This document shows, piece by piece, positions 1-6,347 of a stretch of DNA of 8,514 nucleotides. Both the position numbers and the translations under genes were made by a program. The notes below the pieces were generated by a model. The model saw only the letters and a list, made by a program, of their open reading frames with translations. It was not told the origin of the DNA and ran no database searches. Numbering within the stretch: position 1 is the first letter of the stretch; each line of letters starts with the position of its first letter. Source of the stretch: Thermoplasmata archaeon (GTDB taxonomy: Archaea > Thermoplasmatota > Thermoplasmata > Thermoplasmatales > Thermoplasmataceae); NCBI GenBank assembly GCA_021850835.1, contig JAJZKS010000066.1, positions 1-8,514 on the forward strand. The letters run 5' to 3'.

Positions 1-48
1 AAAAAGAACTTATGATGACAATGAGTATCATGGTATATTATTCTGTTC
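1..48. other. AT-rich sequence downstream of acdB
   Basis: This short stretch follows the acdB stop codon on the minus strand. Read on that strand it has a TATA-like AATATA (about 33-38), a weak 5-base inverted repeat (ATGAT/ATCAT around 12-31) and a final GTTCTTTTT at bases 1-9. It could be a T-rich archaeal terminator for the acd operon, the promoter of a next minus-strand gene beyond the window, or both. Nothing here settles which. Confidence 0.25.
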
Positions 49-699
49 TCACACTGGAAATGAGATTTTTGCATCTGCTGCGACAGCTCCAGCCGCAGAC
101 ACAATCACAGGATTGAGGTCCATTGATAGGATATCTAGTTTGCCTCCAGAAATCATGCCACTCACTTTAAGGAGAAGGTCAGCAATTTTTTCACAATCTA
201 TCTTCGTGCCCCTGAATCCTTTGCAGAAAACTCCAGACCTAATTTCCTGTATCATGTCAAGCGCATCCGGCCTGCCGATTGGGAGTTTCCTGAAAGCGAC
301 ATCATGGTACAGTTCAGTGTATATTCCGCCGGTTCCCAGCATTATTACCGGTCCGAAGACCGGATCCCGGGTCACTCCAACAATGAACTCTACCCCCTTG
401 GGTGCCATCTCTTCCAGGAGGAATTCTGAGTGCGGGAACCTCTTTTTCATTGCGCCGTATTCTTCCAGGAGATCATAAGTCCCCATTATTCCAGCCTTCA
501 CCCCGCCCACGTCGCTCTTGTGGATGATTGAAGCGTCAGAGACTTTCAGCACAAGCGGAAACCTGAGCTCTATTTTATCAGGCAGTGTTTCAAAGACGAT
601 TCCCCTCGGTGCAGTGATTCCGTATTCCCTGAGAATGGCCTTGGCTTCAAATTCCGTGATATTTCTTATTCCCGGTTTCATCTCTATCTCAGTGGTCAT
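49..699 (-). CDS. acdB: Acyl-CoA synthetase (ADP-forming), beta subunit (ATP-grasp)
   Basis: Beta subunit of the archaeal NDP-forming acyl-CoA synthetase, which converts acyl-CoA (acetyl-CoA and relatives), ADP and phosphate to the free acid, CoA and ATP. It should be a soluble cytoplasmic partner of AcdA. The 216 residues are close to the roughly 230 usual for stand-alone beta subunits and form one ATP-grasp unit. The N-terminal FEAKAILREYGI helix is typical. IIHKSDVGGVK (58-68) carries His60, the likely counterpart of the phosphate-relay histidine of Pyrococcus ACD beta. EEMAPKGVEFIVGVTRDP (96-113) and GTGGIYTEL (122-130) follow, and DLNPVIV near residue 195 is the late metal/ATP loop. The ATG lies 11 bases inside the end of acdA and is preceded by GGGGAGG, so translation within one operon is expected. 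The exact acyl substrate cannot be read from sequence. Confidence 0.94.
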   Translation of the reverse strand: MTTEIEMKPGIRNITEFEAKAILREYGITAPRGIVFETLPDKIELRFPLVLKVSDASIIHKSDVGGVKAGIMGTYDLLEEYGAMKKRFPHSEFLLEEMAPKGVEFIVGVTRDPVFGPVIMLGTGGIYTELYHDVAFRKLPIGRPDALDMIQEIRSGVFCKGFRGTKIDCEKIADLLLKVSGMISGGKLDILSMDLNPVIVSAAGAVAADAKISFPV

Positions 700-2122
700 T
701 CAACAGCCTCCCCAAGTAGATATTTCTCAGGTAAAGTGCTTTCATTGCCGATACGGTTCTCTGCACAGATGGGTAAGCAGGTATCCCTGCCTTTTCAAAT
801 TCGACCATCAGTTTACCTGTAAGCCTGTTTCCAATCACTCCCACCACAACTGTCTTTTTCCTGGATGCTTCAGCAATTGGCCCGATCACTGAAGTATCTA
901 TCTTCGGGGTCTGTGGCAGAGCATAAGCGATAATTCCATCCACATTCTCTGATTCAACCAGGATTTCAAGGATTGAAGCATAGGACTGGGTACTCCCATC
1001 AGCAGTTAGGTCAATGGGATTGTTCAGGGAGGCAATTGGCAGTGCGTGCTGTTTCAACTTGCCGATTTCTTCCTGGCTGAATCTAGCCATTGCAAGTGCA
1101 GGTCTCGAATCCTCAGATGTGAGCAGGTCAGTGGTAAGCACTCCAACCCCTCCCGCGGTGGTCAGAACTGCAATCCTCTTCCCCTCCAGCGGCCTGGCAT
1201 AAGCAAGTGCCCGGCCGAAGTCAAGGAGTTCAACCTCACTGTAGGCACGCACAACCCCAACCTGCCTCATAATTCCGTCAAGAACCCTGTCGTCTGTGGC
1301 AAGTGCTCCTGTATGGAATGAAGCTGCTGTCGATGCTTCACGTGTCCTTCCAGTTTTAAGGATCGTAACTGGCTTCTTCATGTTTACATGCTTTATTGTC
1401 CTGAAAAACTTCTCTCCGTTAGAGATGCTCTCCAAATATGCAACAATGGACCTGGTCTCATCATGTTCCAGGAACATTTCCATCAGGTCATCTTCATCAA
1501 TATCCGCGCGGTTACCTATGTTCACGAAACCTGATATTCCTGTGCCGTTTTCTGCCAGGGAATCCATGACAAGCAGCCCAAGGGCACCACTCTGGGAGAT
1601 GAAACCTATCTGGCCCTCTCCCGGGAACCAGATCCTTTCTCCGGGTGTCAGTGCAGTATTCACCTTGGAATGAGGGAAAAGTACTCCAACCGTGTTTGGC
1701 CCGATGAGCCTTGTTTTTGTCCCTTTCAGCTTTTCTTTGAGGCTGTCTTCAAGTATCTTGCCTTCTTCTCCAAGTTCTGAAAAACCCCCTGCGACTATTA
1801 TGACAAATTCAACATCCCTCTGGACGCATTCCTGCAGGACGGAAGGTGCAAGCCTTGCGGGAAGTGCAATGACTGCGAGATTCACTTTTTCCGGCACCGA
1901 GGAAATATCCGCATAGCATTTCAGCCCAAGGATCTCTTCATATGAGGGGTTTATGGGGTAAATCTTGCCAAGGAATCCCTGGTTCACAAGGTTTTCCAGC
2001 ACCGCATTTCCAATCTTTGAACGGTCAGGGGATGCGCCTATAACTGCAATTGCATTGGGGCTGAGGAGATTATTAAACAAGTTCAACCATAATTTCAGTT
2101 GTTGATGGCGTATTAAGCCCAT
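689..2122 (-). CDS. acdA: Acyl-CoA synthetase (ADP-forming), alpha subunit
   Basis: Alpha subunit of the same ADP-forming acyl-CoA synthetase. It binds CoA and carries the histidine that takes up phosphate from acyl-phosphate. With the 477-residue reading, the CoA-binding Rossmann fold starts at IAVIGASPDRSKIG (25-38). GPNTVGV (141-147) and GFISQSGALG (173-182) belong to the ligase part, and SFHTGALA places the active histidine at 270, equivalent to Pyrococcus alpha His257. A second ligase-CoA domain follows, with NNPIDLT at 367-373. The gene precedes acdB and overlaps it by 11 bases, so alpha-beta stoichiometry is probably set by coupling. The ATG at 2122 is the longest reading and may be wrong. 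The first 12 codons use TTA, CGC and CAT, less common in neighbouring genes. A TATA-like element lies only a few bases upstream of that ATG. A TTG at 2086 would put the histidine at 258, matching the family. Confidence 0.94.
   Translation of the reverse strand: MGLIRHQQLKLWLNLFNNLLSPNAIAVIGASPDRSKIGNAVLENLVNQGFLGKIYPINPSYEEILGLKCYADISSVPEKVNLAVIALPARLAPSVLQECVQRDVEFVIIVAGGFSELGEEGKILEDSLKEKLKGTKTRLIGPNTVGVLFPHSKVNTALTPGERIWFPGEGQIGFISQSGALGLLVMDSLAENGTGISGFVNIGNRADIDEDDLMEMFLEHDETRSIVAYLESISNGEKFFRTIKHVNMKKPVTILKTGRTREASTAASFHTGALATDDRVLDGIMRQVGVVRAYSEVELLDFGRALAYARPLEGKRIAVLTTAGGVGVLTTDLLTSEDSRPALAMARFSQEEIGKLKQHALPIASLNNPIDLTADGSTQSYASILEILVESENVDGIIAYALPQTPKIDTSVIGPIAEASRKKTVVVGVIGNRLTGKLMVEFEKAGIPAYPSVQRTVSAMKALYLRNIYLGRLLNDH
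707..713 (-). promoter_or_regulatory. Shine-Dalgarno site of acdB
   Basis: Read on the minus strand the site is GGGGAGG, seven bases ahead of the acdB ATG and inside the acdA reading frame. It complements the CCUCC tail expected of archaeal 16S rRNA, fixes the acdB start, and fits an internal operon gene rather than a leaderless one. Confidence 0.75.
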
Positions 2123-2125
2123 ACC

Positions 2126-2134
2126 TAATATTTT
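2126..2134 (-). promoter_or_regulatory. Possible TATA box for acdAB
   Basis: On the minus strand this reads AAAATATTA. The usual archaeal spacing of about 26 bases puts the transcript start near 2104, inside the long acdA reading and upstream of TTG codons at 2086 and 2080. A weaker TTAATA at 2111-2116 lies about 27 bases before 2086 and would give a leaderless TTG start. The 75-base gap between the kinase stop and acdA holds nothing else I can name. Confidence 0.35.
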
Positions 2135-2197
2135 CAGGTTTTGTCCCTTTTTGGCAATGAAGCTGGATTAAAACTGTGATTTCCCCTATAACGGTTG

Positions 2198-3253
2198 TTA
2201 TTCAACTACTTCGGATTGGTATGTCCGCGTGCCATTCCTGTCAAAGGAGACCCTGACGACAAAATTAGAGGTATCCATCAGGGCTTTCTGTAGCTGCTGG
2301 ACGCTGTCATGCCTGCTTATTACCAGAAGAAACCCGTCTGAACCTCCACCCATTAGTTTTGCTGCCTGGGCACCGTTTTCAACTGCGAAAGAGATAAGGG
2401 AATCGATCCTTTCATTGGACACCTTCTTTCCAAGCTGTTTCTTTATGTGCCAGCCTGCATTCACCGCAGAGGAGAAGCCTTCAAAGTTCCCTGAAATTAC
2501 GGAATCCCTCATTTCAGTTGCAAGATTCTTCATGACTTTCAGGTTAGAAACTAAGTCACTGTCCCCGTCACGAGATTTTTCCACCTGCTCCTGTAAAACA
2601 GAAGTGCTTTCCCTGGTGTTGCCAGTGTACACCAGAAGGGTTCGCTTCTCAAGTTCTGCCATGAAATTCTGGTATTGTGAAAGATCGGTTGACTGTTCCT
2701 TCCCTGGGGCAAATTCCATATACTTGAAATTTCCGAGGCTTACAGCGAATGGATCCTGTTTTCCCAGGGTGATGCCAAAATAATCATGCTCAAGGCTGAA
2801 AGCTTCCCTTGCAAGGCTCCATGGATCCACAGTCTTCCCCTGAATAAGGTAAATGAGTTTTAGAAGTGCAGTGGTAAGGGCACTTGATGATCCGAGGCCG
2901 GATCCAGGGGGCACACCGCTGTTAATAGCAATACGGCCTTTGGAGATTCCCCGGCTCTCAAGGAGTCTTGACATCTTGCTAAGCACTTCATTGTCACCGG
3001 TTCCCTTTCCAATAAGGATGCTCTTGAGGAAATCCCGTGAAGATATTTCCAGATCATAATCATCCGGTGTATAAATGACCGTAACTCCCCTGTCTATTGC
3101 AGTGTTGACCACTGCTCCCCCATACTTGTCGCAGAAGGGCGAAATGTCAGTGCCTCCACCGCCAAAGCTTACCCTGAAAGGGCTGTAGGCGGTGAATCTT
3201 TTTCCGGCCATTGCAATACGCACATGACCTGCTATCTCATAAATGTGAAGCAT
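2198..3253 (-). CDS. GHMP-superfamily sugar kinase, heptose-7-phosphate kinase (HddA) type
   Basis: ATP-dependent small-molecule kinase of the GHMP fold, closest in motifs to D-glycero-D-manno-heptose 7-phosphate kinases (COG2605-like). From the ATG at 3253 it has 351 residues, normal for the family. FRVSFGGGGTDI (about 26-37) is the N-terminal motif typical of HddA-like proteins. VPPGSGLGSSSA (114-125) is the ATP phosphate loop. GKQDPFA (164-170) carries the likely catalytic Asp167. LMGGGSDGFLLV (300-311) is motif 3, where the usual GAGGGG run is altered by Ser-Asp. The start was chosen because a TATA box is centred about 26 bases upstream, giving a leaderless transcript. An ATG at 3211 would match homolog N-termini better but lacks a good ribosome site. 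It is not mevalonate 3-kinase by these motifs. The true sugar substrate is unknown; surface-glycan sugar activation is a guess. Confidence 0.86.
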   Translation of the reverse strand: MLHIYEIAGHVRIAMAGKRFTAYSPFRVSFGGGGTDISPFCDKYGGAVVNTAIDRGVTVIYTPDDYDLEISSRDFLKSILIGKGTGDNEVLSKMSRLLESRGISKGRIAINSGVPPGSGLGSSSALTTALLKLIYLIQGKTVDPWSLAREAFSLEHDYFGITLGKQDPFAVSLGNFKYMEFAPGKEQSTDLSQYQNFMAELEKRTLLVYTGNTRESTSVLQEQVEKSRDGDSDLVSNLKVMKNLATEMRDSVISGNFEGFSSAVNAGWHIKKQLGKKVSNERIDSLISFAVENGAQAAKLMGGGSDGFLLVISRHDSVQQLQKALMDTSNFVVRVSFDRNGTRTYQSEVVE

Positions 3254-3275
3254 GAGGGTCTCCCTGAAATAATGG

Positions 3276-3283
3276 ATATATAT
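3276..3283. promoter_or_regulatory. Self-complementary TATA box shared by ppa and the GHMP kinase gene
   Basis: ATATATAT reads the same on both strands. Its centre (3279.5) is about 24.5 bases before the ppa ATG at 3304 on plus and about 26.5 bases before the kinase ATG at 3253 on minus. Both distances fit TATA-to-start spacing for leaderless archaeal transcripts. An 11-base inverted repeat, AGGGTCTCCCT (3255-3265), lies between the box and the kinase start and could be an operator. Confidence 0.65.
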
Positions 3284-3303
3284 GCTTGTGGCATGTTGTA
3301 GCA

Positions 3304-3846
3304 ATGGAAAAAAACAACAGCTACTGGCATACAATTTCTGCTGGGCCCGAACCACCTGAACACCTTTACGTAATAGTCGAGACTCCTAAGGGCAGCAAGA
3401 ACAAGTTCGAGATTTCAAAGAAGTTCCCCGGGGTTGTACTTGACAGGGTGCTGCACTCATCTGTGATGTATCCCATTGAGTATGGTGCAGTTCCACAGAC
3501 CCTTTATGCAGATGGCGATCCCCTGGATGCAATGGTTCTGACAAGTGAACCCACTTACCCGGGAATAATAATTGAAGCTAGGCCCGTTGGAGTTATGAAG
3601 ATGATAGACCAGGGGGACCAGGACAACAAGATCCTCATGGTTGCAGAGGGCGACCCCAGATACAAACACGTAAAGAGCTACAGCGATCTGCCTGAGCACA
3701 CCTTGAAGGAAATAGCCAACTTCTTCCAGACTTACAAGATCCTTGAGAACAAGAAGACTGAAGTCCTAGGCTGGGAAGGCAAGGATTTTGCAATTAAGGA
3801 AATCAAGGAATCCATGGAAACCTACCGGAAAAAATTCCCTCAGTAA
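3304..3846 (+). CDS. ppa: Inorganic pyrophosphatase, class A (family I, soluble)
   Basis: Cytoplasmic Mg-dependent enzyme that hydrolyses pyrophosphate to two phosphates, pulling nucleotide, sugar-nucleotide and aminoacyl-tRNA reactions forward. The 180 residues match the 175-180 typical of archaeal and bacterial family I enzymes. The active-site pieces are in order: KFEISKK (34-40), YGAVPQT (60-66), the signature DGDPLD (70-75) with three acidic metal ligands region, DQGDQDNK (102-109) with further metal ligands and a lysine, and FFQTYK (140-145) with the phosphate-binding Tyr-Lys. WEGKDFAIKEI near the C-terminus is also typical. An in-frame ATG six codons upstream (3286) was rejected because the TATA box at 3276-3283 is too close to it, while it is ideally placed for a leaderless start at 3304. 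A small gene follows two bases after the stop and is probably cotranscribed. Confidence 0.97.
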   Translation: MEKNNSYWHTISAGPEPPEHLYVIVETPKGSKNKFEISKKFPGVVLDRVLHSSVMYPIEYGAVPQTLYADGDPLDAMVLTSEPTYPGIIIEARPVGVMKMIDQGDQDNKILMVAEGDPRYKHVKSYSDLPEHTLKEIANFFQTYKILENKKTEVLGWEGKDFAIKEIKESMETYRKKFPQ

Positions 3847-3848
3847 AT

Positions 3849-4178
3849 ATGGAAAGCAGCACAACCATTCCAGTTGGAAAAGGAAAGGTCACCATAGACC
3901 GTTCACTCAGGGAGTACGGGGAAAAGGGGTATTACATAATCATCAGGATGGAGACTGTTGCCGGGCCCTGCAACGATGTTGACTGCGAAAGGATACCTGT
4001 TGGCATTGTTGAGGTTGCACAGGTGCCTGACCAGTCATACAGGATATATGCAGGGGACGGGTATTTCCTGGCAATCGACCCGCCTGTCCAGATGTACATA
4101 GACAGGGATAGGCTTTCCGTGACCCTCAAGAAAAGTGCCCTTGGAAAACTTGTTGCCAAAGGCCTTTATTTCTCCTGA
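3849..4178 (+). CDS. Uncharacterised 109-residue protein downstream of ppa
   Basis: I do not recognise this protein. The reading frame begins two bases after the ppa stop, and its codon use (AGG, ATA, GGG, GTT, CTT rich) matches its neighbours, so it is very likely real and expressed with ppa, perhaps by termination-reinitiation since no clear Shine-Dalgarno site is seen. It has no signal peptide or membrane helix. The composition suggests mainly beta strands: alternating hydrophobic runs at 28-34, 51-59, 63-76 and 80-92, then a basic helix-like tail (KKSALGKLVAKG, 94-105). It has only two cysteines, in GPCNDVDCERIP (C41 and C46, CX4C). They could bind a metal or form a disulfide, but two ligands alone do not show this. 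A strand-rich nucleic-acid or small-ligand binding fold is possible; no function is claimed. Confidence 0.78.
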   Translation: MESSTTIPVGKGKVTIDRSLREYGEKGYYIIIRMETVAGPCNDVDCERIPVGIVEVAQVPDQSYRIYAGDGYFLAIDPPVQMYIDRDRLSVTLKKSALGKLVAKGLYFS

Positions 4179-4220
4179 ACTGCTCAGAGTAAATTACTCC
4201 AGAATGAACTTTTCCCAATG

Positions 4221-4228
4221 TTTTTAAG
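4221..4228 (+). promoter_or_regulatory. Probable TATA box of the MFS transporter gene
   Basis: TTTTTAAG lies in the 85-base gap after the 109-residue gene. Normal spacing puts transcription start near 4250, giving a leader of about 14 bases before the TTG start at 4264. The gap also has T-rich TTTTCCC (4210-4216) and TTTTT (4221-4225) runs that might end the ppa transcript. No other element was recognised there. Confidence 0.5.
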
Positions 4229-4263
4229 GGCCCCTGTGGTACCCCCATACGCCGTTTGAAGAG

Positions 4264-5502
4264 TTGAAGGACAGGTTCCAACTGGGGAACAGGGAGCTAT
4301 GGGGAGTGAGTGTAGCTTCAGGCATACGTTCCATCGGCTTTGGAGCCACCTGGCCATATATGGCCATATTTCTCAATAATACCCTTGGCGTCCCTGTTTA
4401 TTTTGTAGGTGTAATATTTACCCTCGGGTCAATAGTTTCCATTGTCTTCAGTATTGGTGGCGGGGCCCTTGCTGACATGATAGGGAGGAAGAAAGTTCTC
4501 ATCCTGGGAAGCGGCCTTTCCGGAGCGCTGTTCCTGGCTGTTGCAATCCTGCTGCATTATTCGGCCCCCACACTTGCTATTGTTGCAGTTTTCATTTTCA
4601 CTTCAGCCGGGGGTTCGCTGATATTCCCATCGGCCAATGCCCTTGTTGCTGACGTAACATCGCCTGCGGATAGGACCAATGGTTACGTGGTGTACAGGAT
4701 AATGTCAAACCTCGGATGGGCCATAGGCCCACTCAGCGGGGCATTCATATATGACAGTGGAATATTCTGGATTTTTATCCTCATAACTGCATGCAGCGTA
4801 ATTCAGGGCCTCATGGTCCTGTACATGGTAAAGGATCGGTGGAAAGAAAGACGGAAGAGTGAGAGCATCAGGAAAACCGGCAAGATCAGTATTATCTCTT
4901 ATGACCGGTTTCTTATAGTCTTCACAGTGGGGACATTCTTTCTCACACTGGTTTCATCCCAGTTCTCGGTCACTCTTCCGGTTTTCATAAAGGGCAGTGT
5001 CTCCATCCCCACAAGCTACATCGGTTACATTTACGCAGTAAACGGGGTTGTCGTGGTCATAGGCCAGTATCCTATCACCAATCTCATGAAACGGTATCCG
5101 GAAATCCTCTCAATGATACTGGGTACAGCTGCCTATGCCATAGGGTATCTTTTTGTAGGTTTCTCCTCAAACCTTGCGGATCTCATGGGAGACATGCTCA
5201 TCATAACAATTGGTGAAAATCTTGTATCTCCGGTAATGAACAGCATTGTTTCAAAGATAGCGCCAAGTGACAAGCTTGCCCGGTACCTCGGATTCATGGG
5301 GATGATGAACTCATCTGGAAGGGCATTCGGCCCGTCAGTGGGAACATTTCTTATCTCGCTTTATTCATTCAATGGCCTGAAGCTGTGGTCCACCATGGAC
5401 CTTTTTGGAATTGCGGGCATAGCACTGTTCCTTGCCTTTTCCAGGATGGCGGCCCGAAGGGAGCCTGACATTCAGCAGGACACCCTGGATCAGAGTGCCT
5501 GA
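4264..5502 (+). CDS. Major facilitator superfamily transporter, 12 helices
   Basis: Secondary transporter of the cytoplasmic membrane, in the drug:H+ antiporter-like (DHA1/MdtH-type) part of the MFS by overall look. The 412 residues hold about twelve hydrophobic segments in two six-helix halves, joined by a basic cytoplasmic loop (190-208, with DRWKERRK). The loop between helices 2 and 3 carries the MFS signature GGALADMIGRKK (66-77). RIMSNLGWAIGPLSGA (145-160) in helices 4-5 resembles the conserved Arg and the glycine-proline motif of proton-linked exporters. RAFGPSVG (353-360) is its second-half counterpart. The start is a TTG: no in-frame ATG exists ahead of the first helix, and the TTG leaves a short cytoplasmic N-terminus. 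Substrate cannot be predicted; sugar, peptide or drug efflux are all open. The 3' end overlaps the convergent ubiA gene by 13 bases. Confidence 0.93.
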   Translation: MKDRFQLGNRELWGVSVASGIRSIGFGATWPYMAIFLNNTLGVPVYFVGVIFTLGSIVSIVFSIGGGALADMIGRKKVLILGSGLSGALFLAVAILLHYSAPTLAIVAVFIFTSAGGSLIFPSANALVADVTSPADRTNGYVVYRIMSNLGWAIGPLSGAFIYDSGIFWIFILITACSVIQGLMVLYMVKDRWKERRKSESIRKTGKISIISYDRFLIVFTVGTFFLTLVSSQFSVTLPVFIKGSVSIPTSYIGYIYAVNGVVVVIGQYPITNLMKRYPEILSMILGTAAYAIGYLFVGFSSNLADLMGDMLIITIGENLVSPVMNSIVSKIAPSDKLARYLGFMGMMNSSGRAFGPSVGTFLISLYSFNGLKLWSTMDLFGIAGIALFLAFSRMAARREPDIQQDTLDQSA

Positions 5503-6347
5503 GAGCCAACCGACAGCAGTACCCCAATGAGGAAAATGAAGCCGATAAAGGTGTTGGAATTCTGGAAAGATACCTTGATGCTTCTGGGGTCGTCCGGGTT
5601 TACTATGTAATGCTGGTAGAAGATCAGTATGGAAATGGGTATAAGCGAAAGGAAATAGAACACTGATCTCAGGTAGAAGCCAAGGATAAGGAAGAATGCA
5701 AACGTCAGGGCATGGATAAGGTTTGAAAGGAGCAGCCCCCTCTTGATTCCGTAATCTGTCATCACTGTCCTGAGGCCAAGGGTCCGGTCATGCTCCATGT
5801 CTGGTATGGTGTAGATCATGTCGAATCCGGCAATCCAGAGGGATGAAGCGAAGAATATGAGGTAAAGAGGCCATGTGTGCGGGAAGGCGGGCATGATTGC
5901 AAGATAGCCTGCAAGAACTCCCACTCCAATGGTCAGGCCCATGTAGATGTGCCTCCACGGGGTTATCCTCTTCAGGAATGGATCCGTAACAAAGAGGAAA
6001 AGGACTATTGGCGAAAGGATGAACACGAAGGAGTTGAGGAGGAAGGCTGAAATCTCGAATATTGCCCCGAAGATGAGTGTTAGGGCGACAGCAGTGCTGA
6101 CCCTCATCTTTCCAGTGACGAGGAGCCACTCTCTCTTCCTGGGGTTGAGCCTGTCAAACTTGAGTCCCTCAATCCTGTTTACAGACATTGCGGTTGCCCT
6201 TGCAAATGTTGTTGCTACAAGTATGAGCAGAAGCTTCACATAGTCATAATGCCCCGCCGATGCAAGCACCGCGCCGCTGAATACAAAAGGCAGGTCGAAA
6301 ACCGTGTGTTCCAGCTTTATGTACTCCACAATGTCCTTAAGCTTCAT
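5490..6347 (-). CDS. ubiA: UbiA-family prenyltransferase (quinone biosynthesis, MqnP-like)
   Basis: Integral membrane enzyme that joins a polyprenyl chain from its diphosphate to an aromatic acid. The 285 residues form about eight or nine helices. The N-terminal IKLEHTVFDLPF and the stretch AMSVNRIEGLKFD...NPRK resemble the menaquinone (futalosine route) prenyltransferase MqnP more than haem O or ether-lipid UbiA enzymes. The second Mg-diphosphate motif is intact: FDMIYTIPDMEHD with Asp176, Asp183 and Asp187. The first is odd: canonical NRxxDxxxD reads NRIEGLKFD (57-65), so the first Asp is Gly61 with a Glu one place earlier. The ATG at 6347 overlaps the ubiD stop as ATGA and has GGAGAG ten bases upstream. 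It is preferred over an ATG six codons earlier. Partnering with UbiD implies prenylation followed by decarboxylation of a quinone precursor. Confidence 0.93.
   Translation of the reverse strand: MKLKDIVEYIKLEHTVFDLPFVFSGAVLASAGHYDYVKLLLILVATTFARATAMSVNRIEGLKFDRLNPRKREWLLVTGKMRVSTAVALTLIFGAIFEISAFLLNSFVFILSPIVLFLFVTDPFLKRITPWRHIYMGLTIGVGVLAGYLAIMPAFPHTWPLYLIFFASSLWIAGFDMIYTIPDMEHDRTLGLRTVMTDYGIKRGLLLSNLIHALTFAFFLILGFYLRSVFYFLSLIPISILIFYQHYIVNPDDPRSIKVSFQNSNTFIGFIFLIGVLLSVGSQAL

Noticed and set aside
1296..1673. Plus-strand open frame of 125 codons opposite acdA, with others at 113-478, 518-892 and 2229-2783
   Set aside because: They lie antisense to well-supported genes, have serine-rich translations without recognisable domains, and lack promoters or ribosome sites. 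They are shadows of the real frames.
2198..3253. Assignment of the GHMP kinase as mevalonate 3-kinase of the Thermoplasma isoprenoid route
   Set aside because: That enzyme resembles diphosphomevalonate decarboxylase. The GGGGTD and GKQDPFA motifs here match heptose-phosphate kinases instead.
3286..3303. Upstream ATG at 3286 adding six residues to pyrophosphatase
   Set aside because: The TATA box at 3276-3283 is almost adjacent to it, so the predicted transcript begins after it, and family N-termini match the ATG at 3304.
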